Source of the DNA: Eutreptiella sp. 'Long Island Sound 2002'
Taxonomy: Eukaryota > Euglenozoa > Euglenophyceae > Eutreptiales > Eutreptiaceae
NCBI GenBank assembly: GCA_964036045.1
Contig: OZ038378.1
Span: 171,809,285-171,873,284 of the forward strand
Reading direction: 5' to 3'
Length of the DNA stretch: 64,000 nt
Shown one piece after another: positions 16,645-26,208 of the stretch; the stretch's first letter is position 1, and each line of letters starts with the position of its first letter. The position numbers and the translations under genes were made by a program. The notes under the pieces are model-generated. The model was not told the DNA's origin and did not search any database. It saw only the letters and a list, made by a program, of their open reading frames with translations.

Positions 16645-19263
16645 ATGAGTCAGTCCGCGAGCGAACGAGCCCTTCAAGCAGAACTTGAAGCACTTAAGCA
16701 AGAACTGGAAGTAAAGAAAAAAGAAGCACAGATTGCATCCCTTGAAGCACAGAAGTACAAGGCAGCAGCTCAACGGGCACCTCAACAGCCATCAGCTGCA
16801 GAGCGCCGGCCCTCTGTTGTGGCACCACCTTCCAAAAAACCACGCGTGGAAAACCCCACTCAAAGAGCCCCTGCTCATGGGGGATTCGCTGGAGCCACTG
16901 CTGCCACACGCCCGACTGCGCCTCGACCACAAGCGACGGTGACCAGTCATCTTGGGTTTGCCCCCACACATCCCACTGCCCCCACACGCGGGGCTGTCCC
17001 CATGCGCGGGGCTGTCCCCACACGCGGGGCTGGCCCCAAAGGCGGGGCTGTCCCCACACGTGGGGCTGGCCCCAAAGGCGGGACTGGCCCCAAAGGCGGG
17101 GCTGCCCCCAAAGGCGGGGCTGCCCCCAAAGGCGGGGCTGCCCCCAAAGGCGGGGCTGCCCCCAAAGGCGGGGCTGCCCCCAAAGGCGGGGCTGCCCCCA
17201 AAGGCGGGGCTGCCCCCACACGTCCTGGGGTTGCCCCCCCACATCCTGGAGTTGCTCCCGAAGCCTCTTTTGTCTCTCACCAAGCCCCAATTGCACTACA
17301 CATGAACCCCATTGAGAGGGGTTCCCAGCGGCTGGCACAAATGAAGGAGAAGCTTTCCAGGGGAGTGCCCGCCAAGGGCCTGCTCACGCAATTCAGCGGG
17401 GATGTTCTTTACGACCTGGCGGACCCCCTTGTGCCATCAAATGCGGTGATCGCTGACTGCATGGAGAGTATGTACGACATGTTGTATGACCGTATTATGC
17501 GCGACGTGGATGCAGGACACCGCCACTCATGGGAGCCCATTGCAAGCGAGATCAAGCTGTTTTTTGAGGTCGGGTTTCGTTGTCGCGGAAAGTTTCCAGC
17601 CGGCCCAGCACAGAACAAGATCTTCGTGAATTATGTGGAAATGTTGAACCTTTTCTTGACCGCTCCGGAGGAACTCCCAGCCTCCGAAACACCAGAGGGG
17701 CTGTGGCTGCGACCCACAGTCGCAGCTGCGGCTGGGAGCCAGGGGGAGGCTTCGTTGCGTCTGCAGAACTCCCTGATTCCTGACATGCCGGCACGCAATG
17801 ATGTGCTTCTCGATTTGTACTGGGATCTGGAATTGGATATCTGGCGCCGACCCGCGGGACACAGGCCCCACCGTGGGGAGGTCATGGACCGCAAAAAGAA
17901 GAGCACCCTCCGAATGGCAGCCACCATCATTCAAAACTGTGATTACGCAAGCCACATGTTTGACGAGTCCAAGCCCAAGTCACCTCCCGTCGTTGTCCTG
18001 TGCCACTCTAAGGGCATGGTCCTCAAGCTGGCAGACCTGCTCAACTATATGGGACGATATGAGTATGGAATGGGGTACCGTGGGGCTGAGGCAGCATACC
18101 GGGACACCGAGGCCATCAGTGACGTGCCGGTGACCATCTTGGTGTGCACACCAGGCAGGCTGCTGCATGACGTAAAGGAGGGTGCCATTTCGCTCCACGC
18201 TCTGGATATGTTGGTGATGTCTTGCCAAATGATGCCTGTCCCAAAAGAGTACATGGCGCTCCGGAGCATGTGCCCTGAAACTGTGCGGACGTTGATGTTC
18301 TCGTCCATACGGCATACCCCCAAGAATATTCTCCAGACAGCCGAAGAAATGTTGACCCATGAACCGCAGATTGCAAGCTGGGATTATGAAGAACAACAGC
18401 CGACTGTGGTGGTGGCGCCCTTCGTTCCAGGAGTGACCACCTTGCCTTCCAAGAATCTCCCCCCAGCCCCGTTCTCTACCACAGGAAAGGGCAAGGGCAA
18501 AGGCAAAGGAGAGTCCCTCTTGCCTGACAATTTTGCCCCCACAGGAAAGGGCGCAGGAAAAGGCTCAATGGCGGGGTTCAAGAGTGACTTCAATGGGATG
18601 GGCCTGCATGGTGAAATCATGCCTATCATGAAGAAGCACAAGTTGACCATTGCCACCCCACTGCAAAAGACAGCCATCCCTAGCATGATGACTGGCCGCA
18701 GCTGCCTGTTTATCAGCCCTCCTCAAATGGGGACTGCGCTGGCCTTTGTCCTTCCAACGGTGCACTTGATGATGAACTACCCCCCTGGTGGGATGTCGCC
18801 CCGGGTGTTGGTGATGGCTGAGCGTCGGGAGGATGTGGACTGCATTGTCGCAGAATACCTGCGATTCACTCAAGCTCTACCCAGATACAACATGGCACCG
18901 GAGGGATTGCACTCCACCCGTTTGACAGACTACGACACGCCCGTCAACACTAGTGCCTCGGTGATTGTAGGCACCCCACACAAACTGGCCAACAGCATCC
19001 TGAAACCCGATAGTACCACGCCCATTGATGTATCACTGGTGGATGTCCTGATCTTGCAGGGGCTTGGTACTGTCTGCAAGAATTTGGTGCGACCTGAGTG
19101 TAAGGATGAGAATTTTATCTCCCATGTCTACCACGCAATTGTGAACGCAAAGAAACAAGCCCCACAGGTTGTGGCTTTTTCAAAGGATTTTTCTGCTGAT
19201 GCAGTGCAGTCGATTGTCGTGGGTGTAGTCCCGGATATCGAAGTTCTGAATATTGAAGGCTAG
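16645..19263 (+). CDS. 872-aa protein with two degenerate DEAD-box-like cores (predicted pseudo-helicase)
   Basis: Start chosen at 16645 (CACCATG) because the frame upstream is not protein-like. Residues 1-45 form a charged coiled coil (ALQAELEALKQELEVKKKEA). Residues ~113-195 are a Gly-Ala-Pro-Lys repeat. A unique ~200-residue domain follows. The first core (about 445-580) shows VVVLCHSKG (motif Ia place), VCTPGRLL near 500 (motif Ib), LVMSCQM near 523 where DEAD is expected, and TLMFSSIR near 550 for SAT. A Gly-Lys linker (613-640) leads to the second core (about 655-872): ATPLQKTAIP (Q motif), ISPPQMGTALAF where the GKT P-loop should be, VIVGTPHKLAN, and VDVLILQGLG for DEAD. With no P-loop lysine and no DEAD, ATPase activity is unlikely. 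An RNA-binding or scaffolding role is inference. No introns. Confidence 0.7.
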   Translation: MSQSASERALQAELEALKQELEVKKKEAQIASLEAQKYKAAAQRAPQQPSAAERRPSVVAPPSKKPRVENPTQRAPAHGGFAGATAATRPTAPRPQATVTSHLGFAPTHPTAPTRGAVPMRGAVPTRGAGPKGGAVPTRGAGPKGGTGPKGGAAPKGGAAPKGGAAPKGGAAPKGGAAPKGGAAPKGGAAPTRPGVAPPHPGVAPEASFVSHQAPIALHMNPIERGSQRLAQMKEKLSRGVPAKGLLTQFSGDVLYDLADPLVPSNAVIADCMESMYDMLYDRIMRDVDAGHRHSWEPIASEIKLFFEVGFRCRGKFPAGPAQNKIFVNYVEMLNLFLTAPEELPASETPEGLWLRPTVAAAAGSQGEASLRLQNSLIPDMPARNDVLLDLYWDLELDIWRRPAGHRPHRGEVMDRKKKSTLRMAATIIQNCDYASHMFDESKPKSPPVVVLCHSKGMVLKLADLLNYMGRYEYGMGYRGAEAAYRDTEAISDVPVTILVCTPGRLLHDVKEGAISLHALDMLVMSCQMMPVPKEYMALRSMCPETVRTLMFSSIRHTPKNILQTAEEMLTHEPQIASWDYEEQQPTVVVAPFVPGVTTLPSKNLPPAPFSTTGKGKGKGKGESLLPDNFAPTGKGAGKGSMAGFKSDFNGMGLHGEIMPIMKKHKLTIATPLQKTAIPSMMTGRSCLFISPPQMGTALAFVLPTVHLMMNYPPGGMSPRVLVMAERREDVDCIVAEYLRFTQALPRYNMAPEGLHSTRLTDYDTPVNTSASVIVGTPHKLANSILKPDSTTPIDVSLVDVLILQGLGTVCKNLVRPECKDENFISHVYHAIVNAKKQAPQVVAFSKDFSADAVQSIVVGVVPDIEVLNIEG
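16984..17222 (+). repeat. 18-bp coding minisatellite (GGGGCTGCCCCCAAAGGC)
   Basis: About thirteen copies of an 18-bp unit inside the gene above, encoding G-A-A/V-P-K/T-G/R hexapeptides. The right-hand copies are identical, the left-hand ones diverged (CACACGC in place of AAAGGC), a polarity typical of recent expansion at one end. The unit contains no stop in several frames, which creates long but spurious antisense frames. Confidence 0.85.
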
Positions 19264-20540
19264 ATCGGCGGTTGAGTGCGGTATGGCAGGTGCCCATGTG
19301 CTGCAAAGGGACGCTTGCTGCTGTGCACCAGCAGTAAACCAGCCCTCGTAGTCGTGTAGGGCCGCCTGTCCGGGGGGAGTTGGCGTCTCAGGCATTTCAG
19401 GCATATCCAGGTGCTTTTTCTACAGCACAGGAATCTGAAGTGGAATCAGAAACTGTGCCGTATGATCATTTCGTCCATGGCATTGCCATGATACCGCGCA
19501 CTCCCTTGGGGCTGGGCTCCAGCTATGAGGGGTAAGCACAAAAAAAAAAGCTCTGCCCAGGAATTCAAGGTTGGTGTATATGTCTGGCTGATTGCCTACC
19601 GCCATGTGCATTATATTCCATTATATTACACAGTTTTTCCACGAATCTCTTTTGAGGGTGTTCCTACGACTGGGATTTGTACTTAACAATGACACATAGC
19701 AGCATGATTTGTATTCGTCGATGTAGAAGATGATGCCTGTGCTTGGTTGGGTGCAAAAGGTAGGATACAAGGACCCAGGGACCAAGGCATGGATGCAAAA
19801 TGACATCATAGCGGGTGCAGAAGCAGAAAAGTAAAGTTGAGCACATGGTTTTAGGATTGACGTGTGCGAATAGTCTGTTGATGTGCGTGCGCAGGGTAGG
19901 GGGGGTGCATGGGGGGTTGGCAATGTGCAAGGCGGTCACAGTTTGTAGGCAGTGAGTATGAGTGGCCGCAGGTGAGAGTCGTGCAGTTTGTCGGTGCGAA
20001 GACGTTCATTTTTGGGTTTTCCTTGGGTGGAGCCTGTGGGAGCGTGTGCCAACGTGCCAACATCTGTTGGCATGCAATGATAACGAAAGACTTGTCTAGC
20101 ATGGCCAAGCCAATGAGGCGAATGGTGCTGGCGCTCAGCATGAGCCTGATGCCCTGCTAGGAGGTATACTGCATGACCCTGGTTCGGATGCAAACATCTC
20201 AAACAAATTGTCCCTAGACCGTTATGGTTTTTGTAATCACCTCAAAGAGGGTTGTTAGATCAAGCGCACGCGCGAGCGCTATACACCCCCACTTCTGGGG
20301 GGCCATTCATGTAGCATACTGCAATGTATGAAATTGGATGTCTAGCCCTTTGTAAAATCATCATTTTGGGAGACAAAATGATTCCCCCCAATAAATCTTT
20401 AGATTTTGACCCCTCAGCCTCCCTGTAGCTGGGTCCCCCTTTTGGGGACGGGGGCGGGTCGAGGGGCGCAGTCAAAAATCGAAAAGGTGACCCCGCCCCA
20501 GTTTGGACCCCAAATTCTTGATTTTTTTACGAATTTTCTT
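19264..20540. other. Stretch downstream of the pseudo-helicase gene, no gene seen
   Basis: The first few hundred bases presumably hold the 3' untranslated region. An A10 run at 19540-19549 is not flanked by a recognisable target duplication. GC drops after 19600. No supportable coding exon. Confidence 0.4.
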
Positions 20541-21010
20541 CAGACCCCCTACAGTGTGGGGTCTGCATGGACGGTGCGGGGTTTCAGTGCTTGTGCAGTA
20601 TTTAGGCTGGTTAGTGGCACTTGGAAATTTTCGAAAGTTGCTTTTTTCTCCCGAAAACCGTTGAACAGTTTGGCATGATTTGGGGTTCCAACTGCTTTGA
20701 GATAGATTTGGGTCCTCATTTGGTGCCCATAAAGGTATTCTAGCGCCCATACTGACCCATGTAGCGGCTGCTAGGCCCCTGTAGCCAGCGGCTGCTAGGC
20801 CCCTGTGGCCAGGGCCATGGGCCCATGGAAAGCTCCAAAATTGCTGTTTGTAGGGTGCGTAGTGGCCGTTGAGAACTTTTCAAACTTTGGTTTTTTCGGA
20901 CAGCATTTTGTCAGGCGTGGGCGTTGGGCTCATCATTTGGTATCAATATGGATGCCCTAGCACCCATGGAAACCCACCTAGTAGCTGATAGGCCTGTGCA
21001 GCCAGGACCA
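20540..21010. repeat. Two degenerate ~250-bp tandem units
   Basis: Around 20605-20815 and 20860-21005 the same order of words recurs: a GTGGC..TTGAGAA/GGAAATTTTC block, TTTTTTC-GGACAGCATTTTG or its variant, TTGGGCTCATCATTTGGT against GGGTCCTCATTTGGTGCC, then CCCATGGA/CCCATACTGACCCA, GTAGC, GGCC.CTGT, GCCAG. A 24-bp word (AGCGGCTGCTAGGCCCCTGT) is itself doubled at 20764-20811. Style resembles the R1 repeats but the words differ. Confidence 0.5.
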
Positions 21011-22066
21011 ACCGCCCCCCCCCCCCCCCTTGCAAAAAAAAACACCCGAAATTGCCATTTGCAGCCGGTTTCGTGGCACAAACCTGCAGATGCAGTTTTC
21101 AGCCTTGATAGCGAAAAAGTCGAAGTTTCTGAAACTAATTTTTTGATATTGTGACCAGCTACAATGATCAAATATCCCATATGAAGGATGTTTTAGACCC
21201 TTTTTGTGTCTTTTGCACTCCATTTCCGCTCCTTGTCTTGGGGGGTACCACTTTGTGCAATACAAAAAAAGTGCACAAGTTGAGGTTTGCATAGCCTCTC
21301 CCAGCGATTTTCATATTCTTTCAGGCCCTGAATGGTGATTTCTGGTTTACTCCATTTGTTTGCATAGCCTCTTCATTTTCATGCCCTTGCACTCATGAGA
21401 GTTCAGGTGCACACAGTGCACCATCATTGTACATCAGTGGACCTCGCTTTCGTCTGCATGCGCCTCCAACCTCGGGCTTTTAATGCAGAGTGTGCCTCAG
21501 CAAGTCATGCACTGAGTACAGCACAGCTCACTTGGTGGCTAAAATACGTGAGTGGCACAGTCGAGTTTTTTTCAAGGATTTGGAGAGGCAGCCTAAGGAT
21601 GACATTGTGGTGACTATAGGGTTACTGGTGCATTGCAACCCCGGGTAAGCCTGTCCGAATAAGGGGGTGGGGGGTGTAACAAATAGGCTCGAAGGGCCAA
21701 GTTGTCAAATTTCCGATAATGATGCGTTCCCAATATGTTAGGATGAGGGCAAAAGCACGGAACACATATGAGCTGGGTGTGGAAAGGGGTAGAGTACTAT
21801 TGAGGGTGCCTCACTGCTTGGGCTGAATCTTGCCAATCTTTAGTGACAGTTTGCCCAATTGGGGTTACAAGTGATTATTCCGAATATTTTGAAATTCTCT
21901 GTTCTTTTCCAAATATGAGAAGCGAGGGTGTTCGGGTGATGGTCTGTAGCTTTTTTTTTTTATTTGTTGTGAGCGGATTTTCTTGATGTTGTGGCCTCTT
22001 TGCATTCAGTCATATCGGCTCGTGATGGGTTCCGGTCATATCGGCTCGTGATGGGTTCCCATCTTA
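21011..22066. other. Non-coding stretch
   Basis: Contains a C14 run (21016-21029), a T13 run near 21949-21961 and a perfect 25-bp direct duplication (CATATCGGCTCGTGATGGGT and following) at 22011 and 22037. No gene seen. Confidence 0.5.
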
Positions 22067-22640
22067 CCCCCCCCCCCCCCCTTGTATAAGCTACGCCCTT
22101 GTCCAAGCTACAGTAGGCGTAGGGACCGTAATAATTGTGTACGTAATTTTAATTACGTACGAAATGTAGTACGGCCACATGAGACATGGGTTTGTCGTCA
22201 CATTTGCCAATGACATGGACACATGCAACATGCCACATGCAAGGCAAGCTCATTCCCAAGAATTTGAAGTTGTCCGAGCCCAGACCAGCCCCTAAGCCTC
22301 AGCCAAAGGCATCTTCAAGTGGTGAGCATGTGCAATTGTTCCGCATGGTGTATGGTCGCAAGAAGGGTTCCCAAGCCGAACATTGTAGGCTTCGCATTCT
22401 TCATTGCTTGTGCCAACAAGGGTGTGAACCTGAAATTTTCATGTGCCCAAGGCTGTCTTGTGTTTGCATACACCTGGAAATGTGGGCAGAGGTCAAGGTG
22501 CACCCATACCATGCGCGCGCGCACGTTTGTGTCGGTAGCTGTATGTGTTTCGTGCAAGCTACGCCCTTGTCCAAGCTGCAGTGGACTTAGGGACCGTAAT
22601 AATTCTGTACATTGACGTAGCTTATACAAGGGGGGGGGGG
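22067..22640. mobile_element. 574-bp element with poly-C inverted ends and TA target duplication
   Basis: Left end is C15 then TTGTATAAGCTACG; the right end is CGTAGCTTATACAAG then G, the exact inverse. TA precedes the left end and follows the right end, consistent with a TA target-site duplication as in Tc1/mariner-like or similar elements. Just inside, a 55-bp word (AAGCTACGCCCTTGTCCAAG through GGGACCGTAATAATT) is present at 22088-22142 and, in the same orientation, at 22556-22610. A diverged copy stands alone at 51926-51970. A reading frame of 134 codons crosses the middle (22186-22590) but shows no transposase motif. Probably a miniature, non-autonomous element. Confidence 0.65.
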
Positions 22641-23164
22641 TACCAAGCCCAACAAGAGATTGAAAAGGAGGGAATATGGTAGTTTTTTCTAGCGTGCACC
22701 GGCAGCGCTCAAATTGAACACATGCGAGCACTTGTACTTGAGCACCAAGGGACAATTGCATCATTTGTGATAGCACCTAAAGGCAAGCCAGCAACCGCAG
22801 GCATCTATAAGGCAAAATCGCCAGTAAGCAGACCAAATCCTGATAGAAGTACTTGGGGGGATACACTTGGAATGGCACCATTTGGCTCAACACAAGTGTA
22901 TCATTTTTCTAGGTGTTATAGTTGGAGGGACCCTTTTGCAGGCTAGCTGGAGCGGATGCCATATGTCTGTAGGAATAACAAGCATCCTTGTCACCTCCAA
23001 GAAATAATTGCAACCAGTGAAAGATCCATGGGAAACAACAACCACTAGTCAGCGTCTATGTGTGTCGGGTATTTTGTACCAAAAAATTCAATCCTATTTG
23101 AAAAGCTAGCGCCAATTTTCTTTGCACCAAATTTTGCCACTCCAAATTTGGCTATACCACCCCC
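22641..23164. other. Stretch with weak coding-like frames only
   Basis: Short open frames at 22722-22946 and 23058-23402 have no recognisable domain or splice context. No gene is claimed. Confidence 0.3.
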
Positions 23165-24028
23165 CGGCCCCTCGGTAGCAACAAGCAGCCAAAGTCCTCC
23201 TGCAACCATTAAGAAGCCCCCAAGAAATATTTTGGTTAGGGTGCATTGGAATGAGGTACCCCCCCCAAAAAAAAATCGGGGTAGGTGTTTTGAATCAGTG
23301 GGTGTAGTAGCAACTAGGGGGCACTGTGTGTTTGAGATATCATTTGTCAAATGTGTGCGGAATGTGGAATGGCAGAGTGTGGGGTCATGTTGGTGGTCCT
23401 AGCCCCGAGAGTCTAATAAGGGGTTGGGGTGTTGGGAAACAGGCTTGGATGGCACTCCCCCGTGGAGGCAGGTGCTGAAGACAGACAACATCGTGCTCAG
23501 AGGACTTTCCCATGAGCTGCACATTGGACAGCTCCATGTTGTTGCTCTCGCTAATTGTTTCTGTGACTGTTGCGGATGCTGGTGCTGTTCATGTTGATCT
23601 GACTGGTGCTGATCATGTTGGTCTGACTATGGCTATGGCTATGGCTATGGCTGCTGTTGTTACTCCAAGATCCTAGAACAACAACCTCTGTGACACCAAT
23701 GTCGAACATTGCTACATATGCATACCAAGACCCGCATGTGTGGTTCATTTTGTGGCTTGCCTGTGGCCCTGGTAGCAACAAGCGTCCAAAAGCCTCCCGC
23801 AACCATTAGGAAGCCTCCGAGAACATTTCTGGTCAGGAGGCATCGAAAAGGGGCAGACCCCTCGCACGACTAGGGGGTAGGTGGTTTGAACTGGAACTGG
23901 GGGGGGGGGGGGGGCACTGTGCATTTGAGGTATGATTGATGGAATTTATGTGTGAGGTCATTAGTGGGCCCAGCCCCGAGAGCCCAATAAGAGGGGGGAG
24001 GGTGTGAGAAATAGGCTTGAAGGGCCCA
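23165..24028 (+). repeat. Pair of diverged ~280-bp direct repeats
   Basis: 23165-23456 and 23764-24028 share, in order, GGTAGCAACAAGC, CCTCC.GCAACCATTA.GAAGC, GTCAGG/GTTAGGGTGCAT, GGGGTAGGTG.TTTGAA, GGGGGCACTGTG..TTTGAG, and AGCCCCGAGAG.C.AATAAG through GAAA.AGGCTTG. Spacing is ~598 bp. A GGCTAT microsatellite (23627-23652) lies between. They could be long terminal repeats or a local duplication; no gene of an LTR element lies between them. Confidence 0.65.
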
Positions 24029-24068
24029 CCCGGAGTTGCTATGGATCCCGGGCCTAGCATGCTCTCTG

Positions 24069-24284
24069 TCCGTGCAGCTCCCCAAAGACCTTGCCATACT
24101 TGCTAATGCAGTGCAAGTAGACACGCGAAAACCTCAAGTGCAGAGTTGTGTGACGGTGTTTGGAGCTTCAATGATGTGCATTGATTTCCTATTGTGGTAT
24201 TGTAATGTGTCACAGACAGTGCAAAGGTTGCAAAAGGCAAAGGCACTCCGAAAACATTGTGAGGCTGCACCCAAATTGAAGTGA
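24069..24284 (+). CDS. Possible terminal exon, unknown protein
   Basis: Opens after GTCCGTGCAG (possible acceptor) and runs to a stop at 24282-24284: LPKDLAILANAVQVDTRKPQ, a Cys-containing hydrophobic stretch, then a Lys-rich helix (VQRLQKAKALRKHCEAAPKL). It reads like protein but has no known domain and no partner exon could be assigned. Confidence 0.3.
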   Translation, partial: SVQLPKDLAILANAVQVDTRKPQVQSCVTVFGASMMCIDFLLWYCNVSQTVQRLQKAKALRKHCEAAPKLK

Positions 24285-25534
24285 ATGTATTGTGCTAAGA
24301 TTAAAACAATGACAGAGTCGCATGTCGTGGCTTGGGCGGGCCTCAAATCTGACAACCGGAAGGCACTGAGGGTGTTGCCAGCCATTCAACCCTAGCTGGA
24401 GAGGATGGCAGGCAGAGAGGGCAAGCACAAGATGACATGTTGTCGAGGTCTGGTTGTTGAATCGAATTTGCGTAAAGTGGTGCCTGCCAAGAAAAAAATA
24501 AATCCCATCTTTCACTGACGTATCAGCACATTTTTGTCCAGTCGCTTTTGGTGTTTCAATTACGCTGTATACCCCATACCCCACCCTTGAGTATTGCATC
24601 CAAGAAAGCTTTGCAAATTGTGCGTTTCCTTCATTCTCCACTTTTTACAACTGTGTTTGGCACATTGGTACATGTTACAAATCAGTGTCATATTTGCTCT
24701 TTTGCAGGTACTATATGCATTCTTCATCCCCTTCCCTCGTTCCACACGTGTTGTCTCAAAATGATCACAAGCTGATATGTTTTGACAGATAAAATTCCAA
24801 TATTTTTGAATTTGAGGTCTACACATTCTTTGTGTCTCCCATGCTTTCACAGACAGGTAAATTGTGTACGGATACATACTATTCTCATTGCTGCAACATA
24901 CAGCACACTGAAGTTGACTGGCTGCTGTGCTTAAGACCGTCAGCTCTTGCACTATACTGAGACTTGCTTCTTTCAGAAGGCGAAACATGTGCTTGAAAAA
25001 ATGCACTGATGTGACAGTCAGGTTTCACACCCAACATATGAAACACAGACACAGACACAGACACAAAGCAGATGGGAGCGTGCACACCAGAGCACTGAAA
25101 AGAGAACTAGCAGTTGTTGGTAAGCCGGGCCATCACCAGACGCGGCCAACACATGAAATCCACCTCTTGGCAGTGGCTTTTTACGATGTTTTGGGATCCC
25201 AAAGTGTGCAAAGTTTGTAGAAAAGACACTGTCAAAACCCTTCAGAGAACAAGAAAACGAAGCATGGATAATTCATTGTGAGGAAGAATGCTCTTGAGGT
25301 TTCGGGGTTCTTGCAAGATGACCCGCCAAAGCCATTGCCTCTGTGATTCTTGGGGAAACATTATTGATGATCCCTGTGCATCACTGCCCTGTGACTTCTG
25401 TCAAGGAAGAAACAATGCCATAGGATACGCTGCCTGTGCAGTACCAAAGGCTCATTCCTTTCAAGCCCTGGTATTTCAGCATTACCAAAATGTTGGTCAT
25501 CCAACTTTAGTCCATTTGGAAATATTGCTGCGTT
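24285..25534. other. Stretch with decayed coding-like fragments
   Basis: Fragments such as KRELAVVGKPGHHQTRPTHE (25092-25150) and a Cys-rich CASLPCDFCQGRNNAIGY (25378-25431) look protein-derived but are broken by stops in between. No intact gene. Confidence 0.3.
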
Positions 25535-25690
25535 GGGTGCAGCAGAGGGACAGCTGTCCCACTGTCACTTGTTAAAAATACTTTTCCCCGCCAGCTTGGA
25601 ACAACCAATGTGAAGGATCTATTTCTAACACTCAAGACATACACCCAGATGTACCAACTGTCACATTTCCTCAGCCTTTATCCCCCACCG
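25535..25690 (+). repeat. Dispersed repeat family A, copy 1
   Basis: Diagnostic words in order: GGGACAGCTGTCCCACTGTCAC, AAAATACTTTTCCCCG, ACACCCAGATGTACCAACTG and TTCCTCAGCCTTTATCCCCC (each shortened here to stay brief). The same order occurs at 28.9, 32.1, 32.9 and 34.8 kb. Copies are ~60-75% alike by eye. Non-coding, no clear ends. Confidence 0.5.
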
Positions 25691-25908
25691 GGAGCACTCT
25701 TGTGCGCCAGGTATGGAGCACACCATGGGGTGGGGGTAATGGGGCTGGTGCCGATGGATACACATTCCACTGATGAGTTTTCTTGTCATGAGTACTGCTT
25801 GTGCCTCACCCTGGCACCCCACCACGGCCACAATCAACAGCAACCCTCCGGGATCTGATCTTGTGCTCCTGCCTTGCTTTTGCCTTGTTCCCTGCTGTAC
25901 CATTGCAG

Positions 25909-26208
25909 TCTGATTGTCCCATGGCCTTGGTGGAGTCTAGTGCCATGGAGAATGATGGGCCGTTCGTATCAAGGGAGACCTACGGCGAGGAAATCCGCGA
26001 GACTTTCCCGCAGGAGCGCGCAGACCACCTCAGCGCCCGCGAGACTTTCGGCAATAGTGCGGACTGGTACGACCATTTTACACGGGGCCGCCGCGACTGG
26101 TTGAAGTCGGCAAGCTGCACAGTGGTGGGAGATTGCACCACGTATGTGAAGGGAAAGGTCGGGGGCCCATTTCTTCGCACCCCAAAATGGACTCCCGAGA
26201 GGGCACAG
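25909..26208 (+). CDS. Strong internal exon, 100 codons, unknown protein
   Basis: Bounded by an acceptor (CCATTGCAG) and a donor (GCACAG|GTTGTG) and exactly 300 bases, phase 0 at both ends. Codon third positions are GC-rich, unlike the surrounding DNA. The protein is hydrophilic and Arg/Glu-rich, with two similar motifs, SRETYGEEIRETF and SARETFGNSADWY, followed by DHFTRGRRDWLKSA and VKGKVGGPFLRTPKWTPE. I do not recognise the family. Exons at 31747-31960 and 34444-34572 have the same style and strand and may belong to the same gene. Confidence 0.55.

Noticed and set aside
16694-17338. Several long antisense frames over the pseudo-helicase gene
   Set aside because: They arise because the 18-bp minisatellite has no stop in these frames; translations are simple repeats.
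19540-19549. Third retroposed insertion with poly(A)
   Set aside because: The A10 run is not followed by any sequence found upstream as a target duplication.
22876-22890. Dinoflagellate spliced-leader relic (CACCATTTGGCTCAA)
   Set aside because: It lacks one T and the flanking leader bases, and is not at the start of a retrocopied gene; a chance match is likely.
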